A stretch of 38,880 bases of DNA from Oceanispirochaeta sp. M1 (GCF_003346715.1 NZ_QQPQ01000043.1:1-38880); one strand, 5' to 3'; positions 16,940-25,757 are shown, numbered from the stretch's first letter. Notes: generated by a model not told the origin, from the letters alone. A program made the numbers and translations.

Positions 16940-17969
16940 TCTCCGCCTCCTGCTTTTTAATTTGATCAAGGTTATAGCAATTCACAAAATGGTCTTTACT
17001 CACTTCCACAAGTGTCGGTTCTATACGGTTGCAATTCGCTTCGTCTTTTAGGACACACCTGTCATAAAAAGAACAGCGGTCCGGAAGGTTCATGGCAAGG
17101 GGTACAGTTCCCTCGATTGATGCCAGCTTATCCTTGGCACTGCCTATCTTATGAACTGAGCCCATCAATCCTTTTGTATAGGGATGCAGAGGATTGGCAA
17201 ATATCTCTTTGACTGATGCAAACTCAACAATACGGCCAAGGTACATGACCGCCACTTTATCGCACATTCTCGCTACAGTACCCAGATCATGAGTGATGTA
17301 TAATATTGCCATTCTGAACTCTTTTTGAAGCTCTTTCATCAGCTCAAGTATCTGAGCTTGTATGGTTACATCAAGGGCTGTAGTAGGTTCATCGGCAATA
17401 AGCAGTTTGGGACTGCACACCAGGGCCATGGCTATTAAAGCTCTTTGCAGCATTCCCCCGGAGAATTCATGAGGATACTGTTTATAGCGCTCTTCCGAAT
17501 TAGCAATGCCTACACGATTCATCATTTTGATAACAATATCTCTGGCCTTTACTTTATCTTTGGTTATATGAAGTATTACAGCCTCGCTGAGCTGGTTTCC
17601 CACGGTGAATAGTGGAGAAAATGCTGACATAGGTTCCTGGAAAATCATTGAAATGACTTTTCCTCTTATGTTCCGCATTTCTTTTTGAGAAACGGCTTTA
17701 CTGTCTAGAAGGTTTATCATTTTACCTTCACTGAAAAAGTTAATCTCTCCGCCGGTTTTGCATTTGCTGCTATTTATTCCGAGAATAGCTTTTGAGGTTA
17801 AACTTTTACCACAGCCTGATTCTCCCACAAGACCCAGGGTTTCATTGGCTTTGATATCAAAACTCAGCCCTCTTACCGGTGTGAGCAGACCTTCGTCCAG
17901 GGGAATCTCAATGGTCATATCTTTTATATCTATAATAATTTCATTGTTTTCTTTTATATTATTTTTCAT
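16932..17969 (-). CDS. oppD: Oligopeptide/oligosaccharide ABC transporter ATPase, OppD-type
   Basis: About 345-residue ATPase that pairs with OppF. Walker A is GESGCGKSLT, the signature FSGGMLQRALIAMAL and Walker B LLIADEPTTALD. The Opp-type C-terminal domain has HPYTKGLMGSVHKIG and a cysteine cluster RCSFYDRCVLKDEANC. The start is taken as ATG at 17969, 12 bases after the OppC stop, with TAAGG upstream; a TTG two codons earlier is in frame but less likely. The gene order OppA, B, C, D, F is that of peptide and oligosaccharide importers. Neighbouring glycosidases argue for sugars as substrate. Confidence 0.95.
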   Translation of the reverse strand: MKNNIKENNEIIIDIKDMTIEIPLDEGLLTPVRGLSFDIKANETLGLVGESGCGKSLTSKAILGINSSKCKTGGEINFFSEGKMINLLDSKAVSQKEMRNIRGKVISMIFQEPMSAFSPLFTVGNQLSEAVILHITKDKVKARDIVIKMMNRVGIANSEERYKQYPHEFSGGMLQRALIAMALVCSPKLLIADEPTTALDVTIQAQILELMKELQKEFRMAILYITHDLGTVARMCDKVAVMYLGRIVEFASVKEIFANPLHPYTKGLMGSVHKIGSAKDKLASIEGTVPLAMNLPDRCSFYDRCVLKDEANCNRIEPTLVEVSKDHFVNCYNLDQIKKQEAENV

Positions 17970-17981
17970 ATTCAACCTTAC

Positions 17982-19178
17982 TTATTTATATGGGTCAGCA
18001 GCATCGCGTAAACCATCACCTAAAAAGTTAAATGCTAAAACTGTGATTATAACAAACAGAACAGGGATCAACTTCCAGGGATTGTTTGCAATGCTTGAGA
18101 TACTTTGTGACTCCTGCAGCAACACCCCCCAACTGGTGGCTGGTGCACGCATACCCAGCCCGAGGAAACTCATGGCTGTTTCACCAATGATCATACTTGG
18201 AATGGCAAGAGTTAGACTAACAATTAAATAACTCATAAATCCCGGGATCAGATGCTTGAATATTATCATTATGTCACTGACACCTATAAGCCTTGCAGCA
18301 GTGATGTAATCTTCATTTTTAAGGGACAGGAACTTGCTTCGGACAATTCGAGCAAGAGCTGGCCAAGTTATAAGGGACATAATAACTACAATATAGATAT
18401 ATACTTTGGTAACTGCCACACCCGGTGGGATTGCCGCGGATAAGGCCATCCAAAGTGGTAGGGAAGGGAAAGACATGAGGACTTCAATAATTCTTTGTAT
18501 CACTATATCAACCCATCCGCCATAATATCCCGATAAACCACCAAGAATAAGAGCCAGAAAGAATGTGAGACAGGTTCCAAGCAGGGGTACCGTTAAAGAT
18601 ATCTGACTTCCCAGTAATATTCTGGAATAGAGATCACGGCCCAGCTGGTCAGATCCAAATAACATAAAGGAGACAGCTTCCTTCCCTTCTGGTACTGTGC
18701 TGTTGTCTATGCCGAATAAATGGGTCTCACTTTTTATAAATCCTAAAATTTTGTATGAAGTCCCTTTTACAAAGAAATCAATTTTATGGGGTATGCTTTT
18801 ATCTTCTTTAAATATTTTGTTTTCATAATCATCATAGGATATTGAATATGCATAGACAAATGGGCCGATATACACATTTTCATGGTACAGATGTACCTTG
18901 CTCGGAGGAGCGTTTGAATAGGTTCCGGAGTATTCTTCAAGCCCCTGGGGTGCCAGAAAACCCGCAAATATGGCTCCGAAATATAATAAACCCAGTATGA
19001 TAAAACTGATTACAGCCAGGTGGTGTTTGATCAATTTACGGTACATCAGGCTCCATTGAGAAGCCATGTAATATTTTTCCTGTCTTCGAATTTCTTTCTG
19101 TCTTTTTCTTTCTTCCCGGAGTTTCTTATCTTTAATACTATGGAGGAAGGTTCTAAGATTTTGTAATGTGCTGCTCAT
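17982..19178 (-). CDS. oppC: ABC transporter permease, OppC-type, with enlarged periplasmic segment
   Basis: A 398-residue inner-membrane permease. A charged cytoplasmic N-terminus (KDKKLREERKRQKEIRRQEK) is followed by TM1 (about 55-75). About 85 extra residues (85-170, tyrosine-rich, with YIGPFVYAYSISYDDYENK) come before the conserved FGSDQLGRDLYSRILLG. The permease core has the EAA-type loop ARLIGVSDIMIIFKHLIPG and ends FNFLGDGLRDAADP. Ordinary OppC proteins are near 300 residues, so the periplasmic insert is notable. It is seen in larger Opp-type sugar systems and may dock the unusually large binding protein. ATG at 19178 overlaps the OppB stop (TGATG), so translation is coupled. Confidence 0.93.
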   Translation of the reverse strand: MSSTLQNLRTFLHSIKDKKLREERKRQKEIRRQEKYYMASQWSLMYRKLIKHHLAVISFIILGLLYFGAIFAGFLAPQGLEEYSGTYSNAPPSKVHLYHENVYIGPFVYAYSISYDDYENKIFKEDKSIPHKIDFFVKGTSYKILGFIKSETHLFGIDNSTVPEGKEAVSFMLFGSDQLGRDLYSRILLGSQISLTVPLLGTCLTFFLALILGGLSGYYGGWVDIVIQRIIEVLMSFPSLPLWMALSAAIPPGVAVTKVYIYIVVIMSLITWPALARIVRSKFLSLKNEDYITAARLIGVSDIMIIFKHLIPGFMSYLIVSLTLAIPSMIIGETAMSFLGLGMRAPATSWGVLLQESQSISSIANNPWKLIPVLFVIITVLAFNFLGDGLRDAADPYK

Positions 19179-20164
19179 CAATTCTTCCCTTCCATTGTTT
19201 TAATCCTGGGGTCGAGAACCGCCAGTAATATGTCCGATAGAACCGTACCCAGAACAACTAAAATAGCCGAAATGAGTAAAATACCTCCTGAAACATAAAA
19301 GTCCTGAGTCTGTAGGGCTTTTAAGAGTACTGGACCATTGGTAGGAAGCATCAATACGATGGCTGTAATCGTTGATCCTGTGAAAATCCCCTTGATCATG
19401 GGGCCAAGACCACTGACGATCGGATTCAGTACGGATTTCATTGAATACTTATAGGTAATAGTATGCTCACTGACACCTTTTGCACGGGTAGCTAAGACAT
19501 AAGGTTTTTCCAGCTCATCCAGCATCTGAGCACGTATTGTACGTATAAGAGCACATGTTCCACCTGTTCCTATTACAATAACCGGGATAACCAGTCTTGA
19601 TAAAAAATCAAGAAAACTGGCCCAGTCCGTTACACCGCCATCAGGAAACAGTCCCATAATGGGTCTTCCCAGCCACTTGTAGGATACAAACATAAGCAGA
19701 ATAGCCAGGAGAAAGTTTGGTATTGCCATTCCGAGGAAGCCAATGAAACTGAATATATAATCAAACAGGGAATATTGATGTCTTGCTGAATATATGGCTA
19801 TGGGAATTGATACGGCGTAGGTAAAGATCAGAGTAATAAAGGAAAGTAACAGTGTATTGCCCAGTGTTTCATTTATGAGTTTTAATACATTCTGATTGTA
19901 ATAGAGGGATATCCCCCAGTCTCCGGTCACAACACCCGAAATCCAATTATAGTATTGTGAAATCATGGGTTGATCCATGCCGTAGGTAGCTTTCATAATG
20001 GCTATGTCTGATGCCGTTACTGTTTCCCCTTCCGCAATCATGCTTGTTACCATGGTATCAACAAAATCACCAGGCGGCAGCTGTATAACAAAAAAGACAA
20101 CGAAGGTTATAAGCCATATTGTCAATAAGGCCATTAACAATCGTTTTGAAATAAATTTTAACAT
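19178..20164 (-). CDS. oppB: ABC transporter permease, OppB-type
   Basis: A 328-residue integral membrane permease. It starts MLKFISKRLLMALLTIWLIT, the standard OppB first helix, followed by FFVIQLPPGDF, MAIPNFLLAILLM, RTIRAQMLDELEKPYVLATRAKGVSEHTI (EAA-type coupling loop, here split in reading) and the end VLDPRIKTMEGK. It pairs with OppC to form the channel. ATG at 20164 has only a weak GGTGA ahead of it. Eighty-three bases with a stable stem-loop separate it from the binding-protein gene, so it is probably expressed at a lower level than OppA. Confidence 0.94.
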   Translation of the reverse strand: MLKFISKRLLMALLTIWLITFVVFFVIQLPPGDFVDTMVTSMIAEGETVTASDIAIMKATYGMDQPMISQYYNWISGVVTGDWGISLYYNQNVLKLINETLGNTLLLSFITLIFTYAVSIPIAIYSARHQYSLFDYIFSFIGFLGMAIPNFLLAILLMFVSYKWLGRPIMGLFPDGGVTDWASFLDFLSRLVIPVIVIGTGGTCALIRTIRAQMLDELEKPYVLATRAKGVSEHTITYKYSMKSVLNPIVSGLGPMIKGIFTGSTITAIVLMLPTNGPVLLKALQTQDFYVSGGILLISAILVVLGTVLSDILLAVLDPRIKTMEGKN

Positions 20165-20209
20165 TCTAATTCACCGCTATCATTTTAATTTTTATGTCAT
20201 CAGGTAAAG

Positions 20210-20238
20210 TACCGGGTGGTTCAAAATACCACCCGGTA
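20210..20238 (-). terminator. Intercistronic stem-loop between the binding-protein and permease genes
   Basis: TACCGGGTGGT (20210-20220) pairs perfectly with ACCACCCGGTA (20228-20238) around a 7-base loop, directly after the OppA stop. On the transcribed strand no T-run follows (next bases CTTTACCTG), so full termination is unlikely. In the malE-malF manner such a hairpin protects the upstream mRNA and gives more binding protein than permease; that role is inference. Confidence 0.75.
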
Positions 20239-20247
20239 TGCAAGGTC

Positions 20248-22317
20248 TTATTTTACTTTGTACAACTGTTCTGGTCTGACGATATTTTCATATCTATACT
20301 CATCAGAACTTATAAGCTGTCCCTTAAAGTTTTTTAATTCATTGGAAATTATGTAGCGGTTGGGTGCTGGCTTCAAGTAACCGATAACCCATAAATTCTT
20401 TTTATGCAGATCATAAATCTTCTGAACATTTTCACTGACTATTTTATTCCGGGAAGGTCCGGCCGCCGCTCTGATGTTCTCATAGGCATTAACCAGTTTC
20501 AGCATATCTCCTGTTGGAGCTACACCGCCATTATTTGTTGATTTTCCATCTTCAAACCATTTACCGTATGCACCATACCAGGCCTGGTAGTTTCGCATGG
20601 GAACAACATCATCCGATCTGAGAGCCGGTGTGATACAGGTTAGAGGCTTCAGTTGTGCATCAATATCGTTTGCCAGAATAGCCCTTGGTATGTCCTCTTC
20701 AAGTTTTTCTGATAATTTCACACCAATATTAGCATAAGCTGATCTCAGCAGTGAGAATATTCCCCCTTCTGATGCAGGATTTTCAAGAAGAACAATGATT
20801 TCAGCCTCTTCTTTAGTTCCCTTCATTAAACGGTATGTCCCTTTAGCTCCATTCCAGGGTTCGGTGATCTGGTCGAGGAGTGTGTTGGCCTTTGCTACAT
20901 CATATGCTGTCCATTTTTTTGACCATTCTTTATCATAACCAATCATTCCTTCGGGTACAGACATCTGTGACGGCTCGGACTGTCCGTTTGCCAGAGTCGC
21001 GTTCAGCAGGTTTCTGTCAACACAGATAGAAAGGGCCTCTCTGAATCGTTTGTCCTGGAATAAGGCTCTTTTATTCTCATCTTTTACAGTCTGATTTAAC
21101 TGAATGGCTTTAACAGTTCCCCAGTAGCTGGTGATCCATTTGACAATACTATGAGTGTCTTTTGTAGCTGTAGCCACGACAGCGAATTCCTTGTTTGATA
21201 CTCTGCTGTCACTATTTCCTGCTGATGAGACGGGAATCATGTCATATTCACCGGCAGTAGATTTAAGGACAATCTGTTCTTTCTCATTGATTATTTCGAT
21301 TTTAATACTGTCAAGATAGGGTAATTGATTGCCTTCAGAATCAGTTTTGAAAAAATAAGGATTTCTAACCAACTCATAGAACTCTCCCACTTTATTCCAG
21401 TTGTTCTCGGTTGCAATAAAACTTCTGAGCTGGGGTACCTGGTAGTAGTCCCAGTTATAGTAACCCGTACTTTTTCCCATTTTTGAATAAGCAGCCCATT
21501 CTTTCTCAAAAATTCTATTGGCATTGGCAATTGCCTGCTCTTCTGTAATGAGGGGGAATGAGGAATCATCGGTCACACCGTCTTTACGGGCGACAATATC
21601 TTTATAGAAATGCTTTGGTGCAAACATCCATTTGTTATCAATGGCAACACTTTCAGGGAAGTCTGCTTTTGGGGCGGCGAAGGTTACTGTAATCTTGTAA
21701 TCATTCACTTTATCAAATTTTGCCCAGTAAGTCTTACCCTTAAGAGAAACATAGTATGCCCTGTATGGTTTTGAAGTAAAGGCATTGTGATACCCTTTTT
21801 CATCGACACCGACAGGCGTTCTGTCATCATTCAATGCAGGTGTAGACATGTGATCATAGTAGAAAATAATGTCATCTGCTGTAAAAGGTTCACCGTCAGA
21901 CCATCTCATACCTTCACGAAGTTCAATTGTCCATACTGTATCGTCTTCATTTGCATAGAACTTTTTCGCAACATTGGCTTCGACCTGACCTGATCCATCC
22001 TGTTTGAATCTGAACATAGCCTGTTCAGTCAATGGGCCCCAGGTCCAGTGAGCATGATCGTGGGTTGTCATTGCTAAACTACCACCATATTCCCCAAGTT
22101 CAACAACATCCGGCTCTACCATGATGTCTGCAGATACGGGCATTCGCTCTTCAAGTGAGGGCAACTCTCCTGCCACTACCAGTTCATGGAGCATTGGCGC
22201 TTCATGCCATTTATTACTGCTGTCTGCACTTGTTTCAACATTTTCCTGTTGACCACCTGCCAATAGTAATGCTGTTGAACTAAGCATTAGCAATACCCAT
22301 GTGAACACTCTTTTCAT
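20248..22317 (-). CDS. ABC transporter substrate-binding protein, family 5 (OppA-like), large
   Basis: A 689-residue exported binding protein. The signal peptide is MKRVFTWVLLMLSSTALLLA with probable cleavage before GGQQEN; there is no lipobox cysteine, so it should be free in the periplasm. SBP family 5 marks are WTIELREGMRWSDGEPFTADDIIFYYDHM, PYLDSIKIEI and FREALSICVDRNLLNATLANGQ (given here in parts). Peptide-binding members are near 540 residues; this larger form resembles those that bind oligosaccharides, such as the mannan- and xyloglucan-binding proteins of Thermotoga. With GH38 downstream, mannose-containing oligosaccharides are the best guess. GGAGACAAAG precedes ATG at 22317. First gene of the operon, divergent from an araC-type gene. 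Confidence 0.9.
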   Translation of the reverse strand: MKRVFTWVLLMLSSTALLLAGGQQENVETSADSSNKWHEAPMLHELVVAGELPSLEERMPVSADIMVEPDVVELGEYGGSLAMTTHDHAHWTWGPLTEQAMFRFKQDGSGQVEANVAKKFYANEDDTVWTIELREGMRWSDGEPFTADDIIFYYDHMSTPALNDDRTPVGVDEKGYHNAFTSKPYRAYYVSLKGKTYWAKFDKVNDYKITVTFAAPKADFPESVAIDNKWMFAPKHFYKDIVARKDGVTDDSSFPLITEEQAIANANRIFEKEWAAYSKMGKSTGYYNWDYYQVPQLRSFIATENNWNKVGEFYELVRNPYFFKTDSEGNQLPYLDSIKIEIINEKEQIVLKSTAGEYDMIPVSSAGNSDSRVSNKEFAVVATATKDTHSIVKWITSYWGTVKAIQLNQTVKDENKRALFQDKRFREALSICVDRNLLNATLANGQSEPSQMSVPEGMIGYDKEWSKKWTAYDVAKANTLLDQITEPWNGAKGTYRLMKGTKEEAEIIVLLENPASEGGIFSLLRSAYANIGVKLSEKLEEDIPRAILANDIDAQLKPLTCITPALRSDDVVPMRNYQAWYGAYGKWFEDGKSTNNGGVAPTGDMLKLVNAYENIRAAAGPSRNKIVSENVQKIYDLHKKNLWVIGYLKPAPNRYIISNELKNFKGQLISSDEYRYENIVRPEQLYKVK

Positions 22318-22428
22318 CTTTGTCTCCTTTTTCTTTACACCTGTTTATTAATTCTCCGGAATATACCATTGACGTTGATTTATTCTACTTTTGTATGCCG
22401 TTACGGTAGTTCTCCCGAGAGAAACAAA

Positions 22429-22566
22429 ACATTACTTACACGTATCAGTGACACGAGTAAGTAATGTTTACACGACATTTTTCAACTGTCAATGAATTCT
22501 TTTTATGAAAACCGGTCATTGTTGCTTAAATTGTAATAAATCTACTTTCCCGCGTAAGTAACATGT
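22429..22566. promoter_or_regulatory. Operator-like dyad and third half-site between oppA-like and araC-type genes
   Basis: ACATTACTTACACGT (22429-22443) faces ACGAGTAAGTAATGT (22453-22467) across 9 bases: 14 of 15 positions pair and the outer 11 are perfect. A further copy of the half-site, GTAAGTAACATGT, lies at 22554-22566, about 97 bases on and 46 bases before the araC-type start. Repeated half-sites in a divergent promoter region fit a dimeric AraC-family regulator that binds both strands and may loop DNA. The AraC protein encoded alongside is the likely ligand. Binding is inferred. Confidence 0.7.
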
Positions 22567-22611
22567 GAATATACTATGCAATAATACGAAATCGGGATAT
22601 TTATATATAAT

Positions 22612-23400
22612 ATGTCTTATGAAGTAATTTCCTGCAAAAAAGAAGTTTTTCCGCCCGGTTTTGAGATCTCACTCCGAGGGTCTGACCATTGTCAGATCAA
22701 TTTCATAAAAGAGGGAAAGGGGATTCTTCAAATCGACGGAAGGGATTATTTTATCTCTTCGGGACAGTGTTTTATAGTATTTCCCCAAACCTCTATCAGA
22801 TACAGATCTGATGAGAACACTCTCTGGTCCGAATCGTCTATTTGTTTTACAGGACTGGAGATATCCCAGACTCTAACTTTTTGGGGATTGACTCCATATT
22901 CTCCTGTTCTCTCTTTTGATGATACATGCCGGGCTTTTTATTATATAGATGAAATTATTGAGAACAGGAATGATGCTCCCGGATCACAGTGGCGTGTTAT
23001 TGGAAATCTACTGAAAATTATCGGTGAAATTGAAAGGTTTGCTTTAACCGATCCATCCCGGGAGATGGATGAACATGTTAAGAAAGCCCTTCTTTATATG
23101 GAACAGAATTACACAAAACCCATTACTGTTGCAGATATAGCAAACCATGTCTGTCTCGAGAGAAGTTATTTTTCTCATCACTTCAAAGAGAATACCGGAG
23201 AAAGCCCCCGTGATTACCTCCATCGTTATCGCATGGATAAAGCCATGGAGCTTCTCCTGGTTACATCATACAATATTGAAATTGTTGCACGGTCAGTCGG
23301 GTACCGGGATTCTCTTCATTTCAGCCGGAACTTTAAGGGTTATTCCGGATATAATCCCACTGCGTTCCGCTGTAAAGGATTGAGAGATTCTACCGGGTAA
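22612..23400 (+). CDS. AraC-family transcriptional regulator with cupin sensor
   Basis: A 262-residue regulator. Residues 1-130 look like the AraC-type cupin ligand domain (GKGILQIDGRDYFISSGQCF and FPQTSIRYRSDE). The C-terminus holds the double helix-turn-helix with ITVADIANHVCLERSYFSHHF, TGESPRDYLHRYRMDKAMELL, and IVARSVGYRDSLHFSRNFK, ending in GYNPTAFR. It is divergent from the oppA-like gene and separated from it by a 294-base region with a long dyad. It most likely activates the transporter operon when sugar is bound. The ATG at 22612 lacks a clear ribosome-binding sequence (ATATTTATATAAT precedes it), which may limit its level or mean a leaderless transcript. Confidence 0.9.
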   Translation: MSYEVISCKKEVFPPGFEISLRGSDHCQINFIKEGKGILQIDGRDYFISSGQCFIVFPQTSIRYRSDENTLWSESSICFTGLEISQTLTFWGLTPYSPVLSFDDTCRAFYYIDEIIENRNDAPGSQWRVIGNLLKIIGEIERFALTDPSREMDEHVKKALLYMEQNYTKPITVADIANHVCLERSYFSHHFKENTGESPRDYLHRYRMDKAMELLLVTSYNIEIVARSVGYRDSLHFSRNFKGYSGYNPTAFRCKGLRDSTG

Positions 23401-23504
23401 TAGACACGAATATCCATAAACGAACAACAAACATCTCTACTTTTCAGTCAAACAGGGGTTTAAGATAAAACAACTTTTTACCCTTGAGTATAAGGAGCCC
23501 TAAT

Positions 23505-23591
23505 ATGTCTCCCGTCGTAAAACAGGAAATGCCAACCAGTACACGGTCTGAATTTGATTCAAGTGATAATCTATTTAGTAAATGCCGGTAG
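23505..23591 (+). CDS. Small 28-codon ORF upstream of the DMT transporter
   Basis: The ORF starts at ATG 23505 behind TAAGGAG, one of the best ribosome-binding sites nearby, and ends at TAG 23589-23591, 12 bases before the transporter start. It is hydrophilic, with MSPVVKQEMP at its start and a DSSDNLFSKCR end. No family is recognised. The transporter itself has only a weak ribosome site, so its translation may depend on reading of this ORF. It may be a leader peptide; coding status is not proven. Confidence 0.4.
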   Translation: MSPVVKQEMPTSTRSEFDSSDNLFSKCR

Positions 23592-23603
23592 TGTGAGAAA
23601 TAG

Positions 23604-24497
23604 ATGTCCATAACAGCAATCATTTTAATTTTGATTTCGGTGGGGCTTCATGCCGGTTGGAATCTCATATCGAAAGCAGGAAAACCCTCTCCCTTTTTCT
23701 TTTTTATCGTGACTCTATCCACCATTGCTTTACTGTCTCCCTTTTTATTAATGAATCTGGGGGCAATAAGGACTATTCCATCAAGGTTCTGGTTATTAAT
23801 AATTGCTACAGGTTTCTTTCAGACTTTGTATTATACCGGTCTGGCTCAGGCTTATCGTCATGGGGATATATCTCTGGTATATCCATTGATCAGGGCTATA
23901 CCGGTTCTGGTGGTGCCTCTGATCACATCTGTATTCAGCCTCGGAACTCCTTTGTCCTTCAAAGCGCTGTCCGGTTTGATTCTCATCGGTATAGGCTGCG
24001 TATTTATGCCTGTTAAAGATTTTCGTACCTGGCAGTTCAGGAATTACATGAATCCTGCACTATTCTGGGTTTTTCCCGGAGCGCTGGGTACTGTGGGATA
24101 TACTATTATAGACAGTGAAGCCATCAAATTACTCGATGTAAACGCTTTTACCATGCCCGTGAGCCTTATTTACAGTGAATTTATCAATCTGGCGATTTTC
24201 CCCTGGTTGTTTCTGGTTGTCATATTTTTATCGGGCTGGAAAGAAATAAAAGACTATAAGGGTAAAAAGATTATTGCCCCCCTCATTGCCGGGCTGGCCC
24301 TCTGCCTCTCATACATGCTGGTTCTGGCTTCAATGAAGTTTGTCAGCAATGTCAGTTATGTTGCTGGTTTCCGTCAGTTGAGTATTCCCCTCGGTGTGAT
24401 TCTCGGCGCAGTAGTGCTGAAGGAGAGATTCTATATGCCAAGAATTATCGGTTGTCTGATAATTGTGGTTGGTCTGATAATGACAGCTCTGTTTTAA
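23604..24497 (+). CDS. DMT-superfamily (EamA-type) membrane transporter
   Basis: A 297-residue protein with about ten hydrophobic helices in two repeats, the EamA layout. Typical marks are SVGLHAGWNLISKAG near the N-terminus, ALYYTGLAQAYRHGDISLVYPLIRAIPVLV-like text at about 75-105 (helix 3-4 region), and LRQLSIPLGVILGAVVLKERF near the C-terminus. EamA proteins export amino acids, nucleosides or metabolites, or carry sugars or their phosphates; the substrate cannot be read from sequence. It ends 62 bases before the convergent TetR-type gene. The preceding small ORF may be coupled to it. Confidence 0.87.
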   Translation: MSITAIILILISVGLHAGWNLISKAGKPSPFFFFIVTLSTIALLSPFLLMNLGAIRTIPSRFWLLIIATGFFQTLYYTGLAQAYRHGDISLVYPLIRAIPVLVVPLITSVFSLGTPLSFKALSGLILIGIGCVFMPVKDFRTWQFRNYMNPALFWVFPGALGTVGYTIIDSEAIKLLDVNAFTMPVSLIYSEFINLAIFPWLFLVVIFLSGWKEIKDYKGKKIIAPLIAGLALCLSYMLVLASMKFVSNVSYVAGFRQLSIPLGVILGAVVLKERFYMPRIIGCLIIVVGLIMTALF

Positions 24498-24559
24498 TAG
24501 AGACTCATTTTTCTGTGCTGTAGTTTTCAGCATATATTCTGCATAGCCTGTCCCGATAA

Positions 24560-25687
24560 TCAATGGGAAATTCCCGATTGTAAATAAGTGCTGAGAGTTG
24601 ATAATATGCTCTCAATATCTTTGATATTCCTACTGAAAATATCTTCTATTCCGAAGTAATGCACAATACCGGAGAGAGCATTGGCAACTGTCACTGTATC
24701 CATATTTTCCGGACAGGGTTGATTCAAATACCCATTTTCAAAGCGGTTATAATATTCTTCTACTTTCTCTTCCAGAACAAATTCTGCCTCCCGGACGATG
24801 GTGTAGAAAGCAGGATTTTTTTCCAAAATCTTTATGAAAATAAAAAATCCCTGGATTGTCGTTTCAAGAGGATTCAGATCTTTTCTCAAATTTTTACTGA
24901 TCAGAGAGCGGGTTTCACTACCAATATGTTCTACAAGTTCTTCAAGCATCAATTCCTTAGACTCAAAATGCCTGTAAAACGTTCCAACCGCAAATCGGGA
25001 TTTCCTGGTGATATCATAAACATTAACCTGATGATATCCCTCTTCTCCAAATAATTTCATGGCGGTGGAAAGCAATATATCTCTTGTGGCTTTTTTTTCA
25101 TCTTCTACGATTTCATTGTATGAGGTAAAGACTTTTGAAGCACCAAAATCGTCATCAGGGTAAAGCCCATTTAAAATTATACTCTTCAAAGTATTTATAT
25201 CATAAGGACGTTTATGGTAAAGATTTCTAATTGAGATAAATCTGAGAGGACCTGTTACAAAGAGATATTCCGACTCAGACAGTTCTCTACCATAAACCGA
25301 ATAAAGGGCATTCATATAAATGCCCCTCAGTCTCTTTTCCATTTCATTATAACGGTATTGTCCCTCTCTAAATAAAGTAACCAGTTTTTTATATTTTTTA
25401 CCTATTTTTATGGTTATATTGAAAAAACTATCTAGTCTGGCTTCAACAGTCTCTCCGGTAATTCCCCCCATTTCTTCACCAAAAATGATCAGAAAACTAT
25501 CAAGCAGAGCCAGAAAAATATCCTCTTTACTTTTAAAATAATTATAAAATGATCCGCTGGACTTTCCCGCATGTTTGCTGATTTCCGAGATGGATACGGT
25601 TTCATACCAGTTCCTTGAAAACAGATCACAGGCTGAATTTAAAAGTTCTTGTTTCGTCTGTTGAGCTTTTTTAATCACTTTAGCCAT
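24560..25687 (-). CDS. Tandem TetR-family regulator with two DNA-binding domains
   Basis: A 375-residue protein carrying two complete TetR_N units. The first spans about residues 10-60, with helix-turn-helix VSISEISKHAGKSSGSFYNY (31-50) and FKSKEDIF. The second spans about 200-250, with VNVYDITRKSRFAVGTFYRH (221-240) and FESKELML. Each is followed by a helical ligand/dimer region of about 130 residues. Ordinary TetR proteins are near 200 residues with one such domain. The fused form could act as a pseudo-dimer or bind four half-sites. ATG at 25687 has GAGGA upstream. A 12+12 base inverted repeat lies 70-110 bases upstream and is a candidate operator. The likely target is the adjacent alpha/beta hydrolase or itself. 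Confidence 0.87.
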   Translation of the reverse strand: MAKVIKKAQQTKQELLNSACDLFSRNWYETVSISEISKHAGKSSGSFYNYFKSKEDIFLALLDSFLIIFGEEMGGITGETVEARLDSFFNITIKIGKKYKKLVTLFREGQYRYNEMEKRLRGIYMNALYSVYGRELSESEYLFVTGPLRFISIRNLYHKRPYDINTLKSIILNGLYPDDDFGASKVFTSYNEIVEDEKKATRDILLSTAMKLFGEEGYHQVNVYDITRKSRFAVGTFYRHFESKELMLEELVEHIGSETRSLISKNLRKDLNPLETTIQGFFIFIKILEKNPAFYTIVREAEFVLEEKVEEYYNRFENGYLNQPCPENMDTVTVANALSGIVHYFGIEDIFSRNIKDIESILSTLSTYLQSGISH

Positions 25688-25757
25688 TTATGTAATAAAA
25701 TCCTCAAATATATTTGTGACCCATCCAGGCGTTGACCACCTTAGAAGAATAGCTGTA

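Noticed and set aside
22398-22406. CCGTTACGG palindrome upstream of the oppA-like gene as a LacI operator
   Set aside because: It is only nine bases long, lacks the AACGTT-type core with central CG, and is not repeated. Too weak to call.
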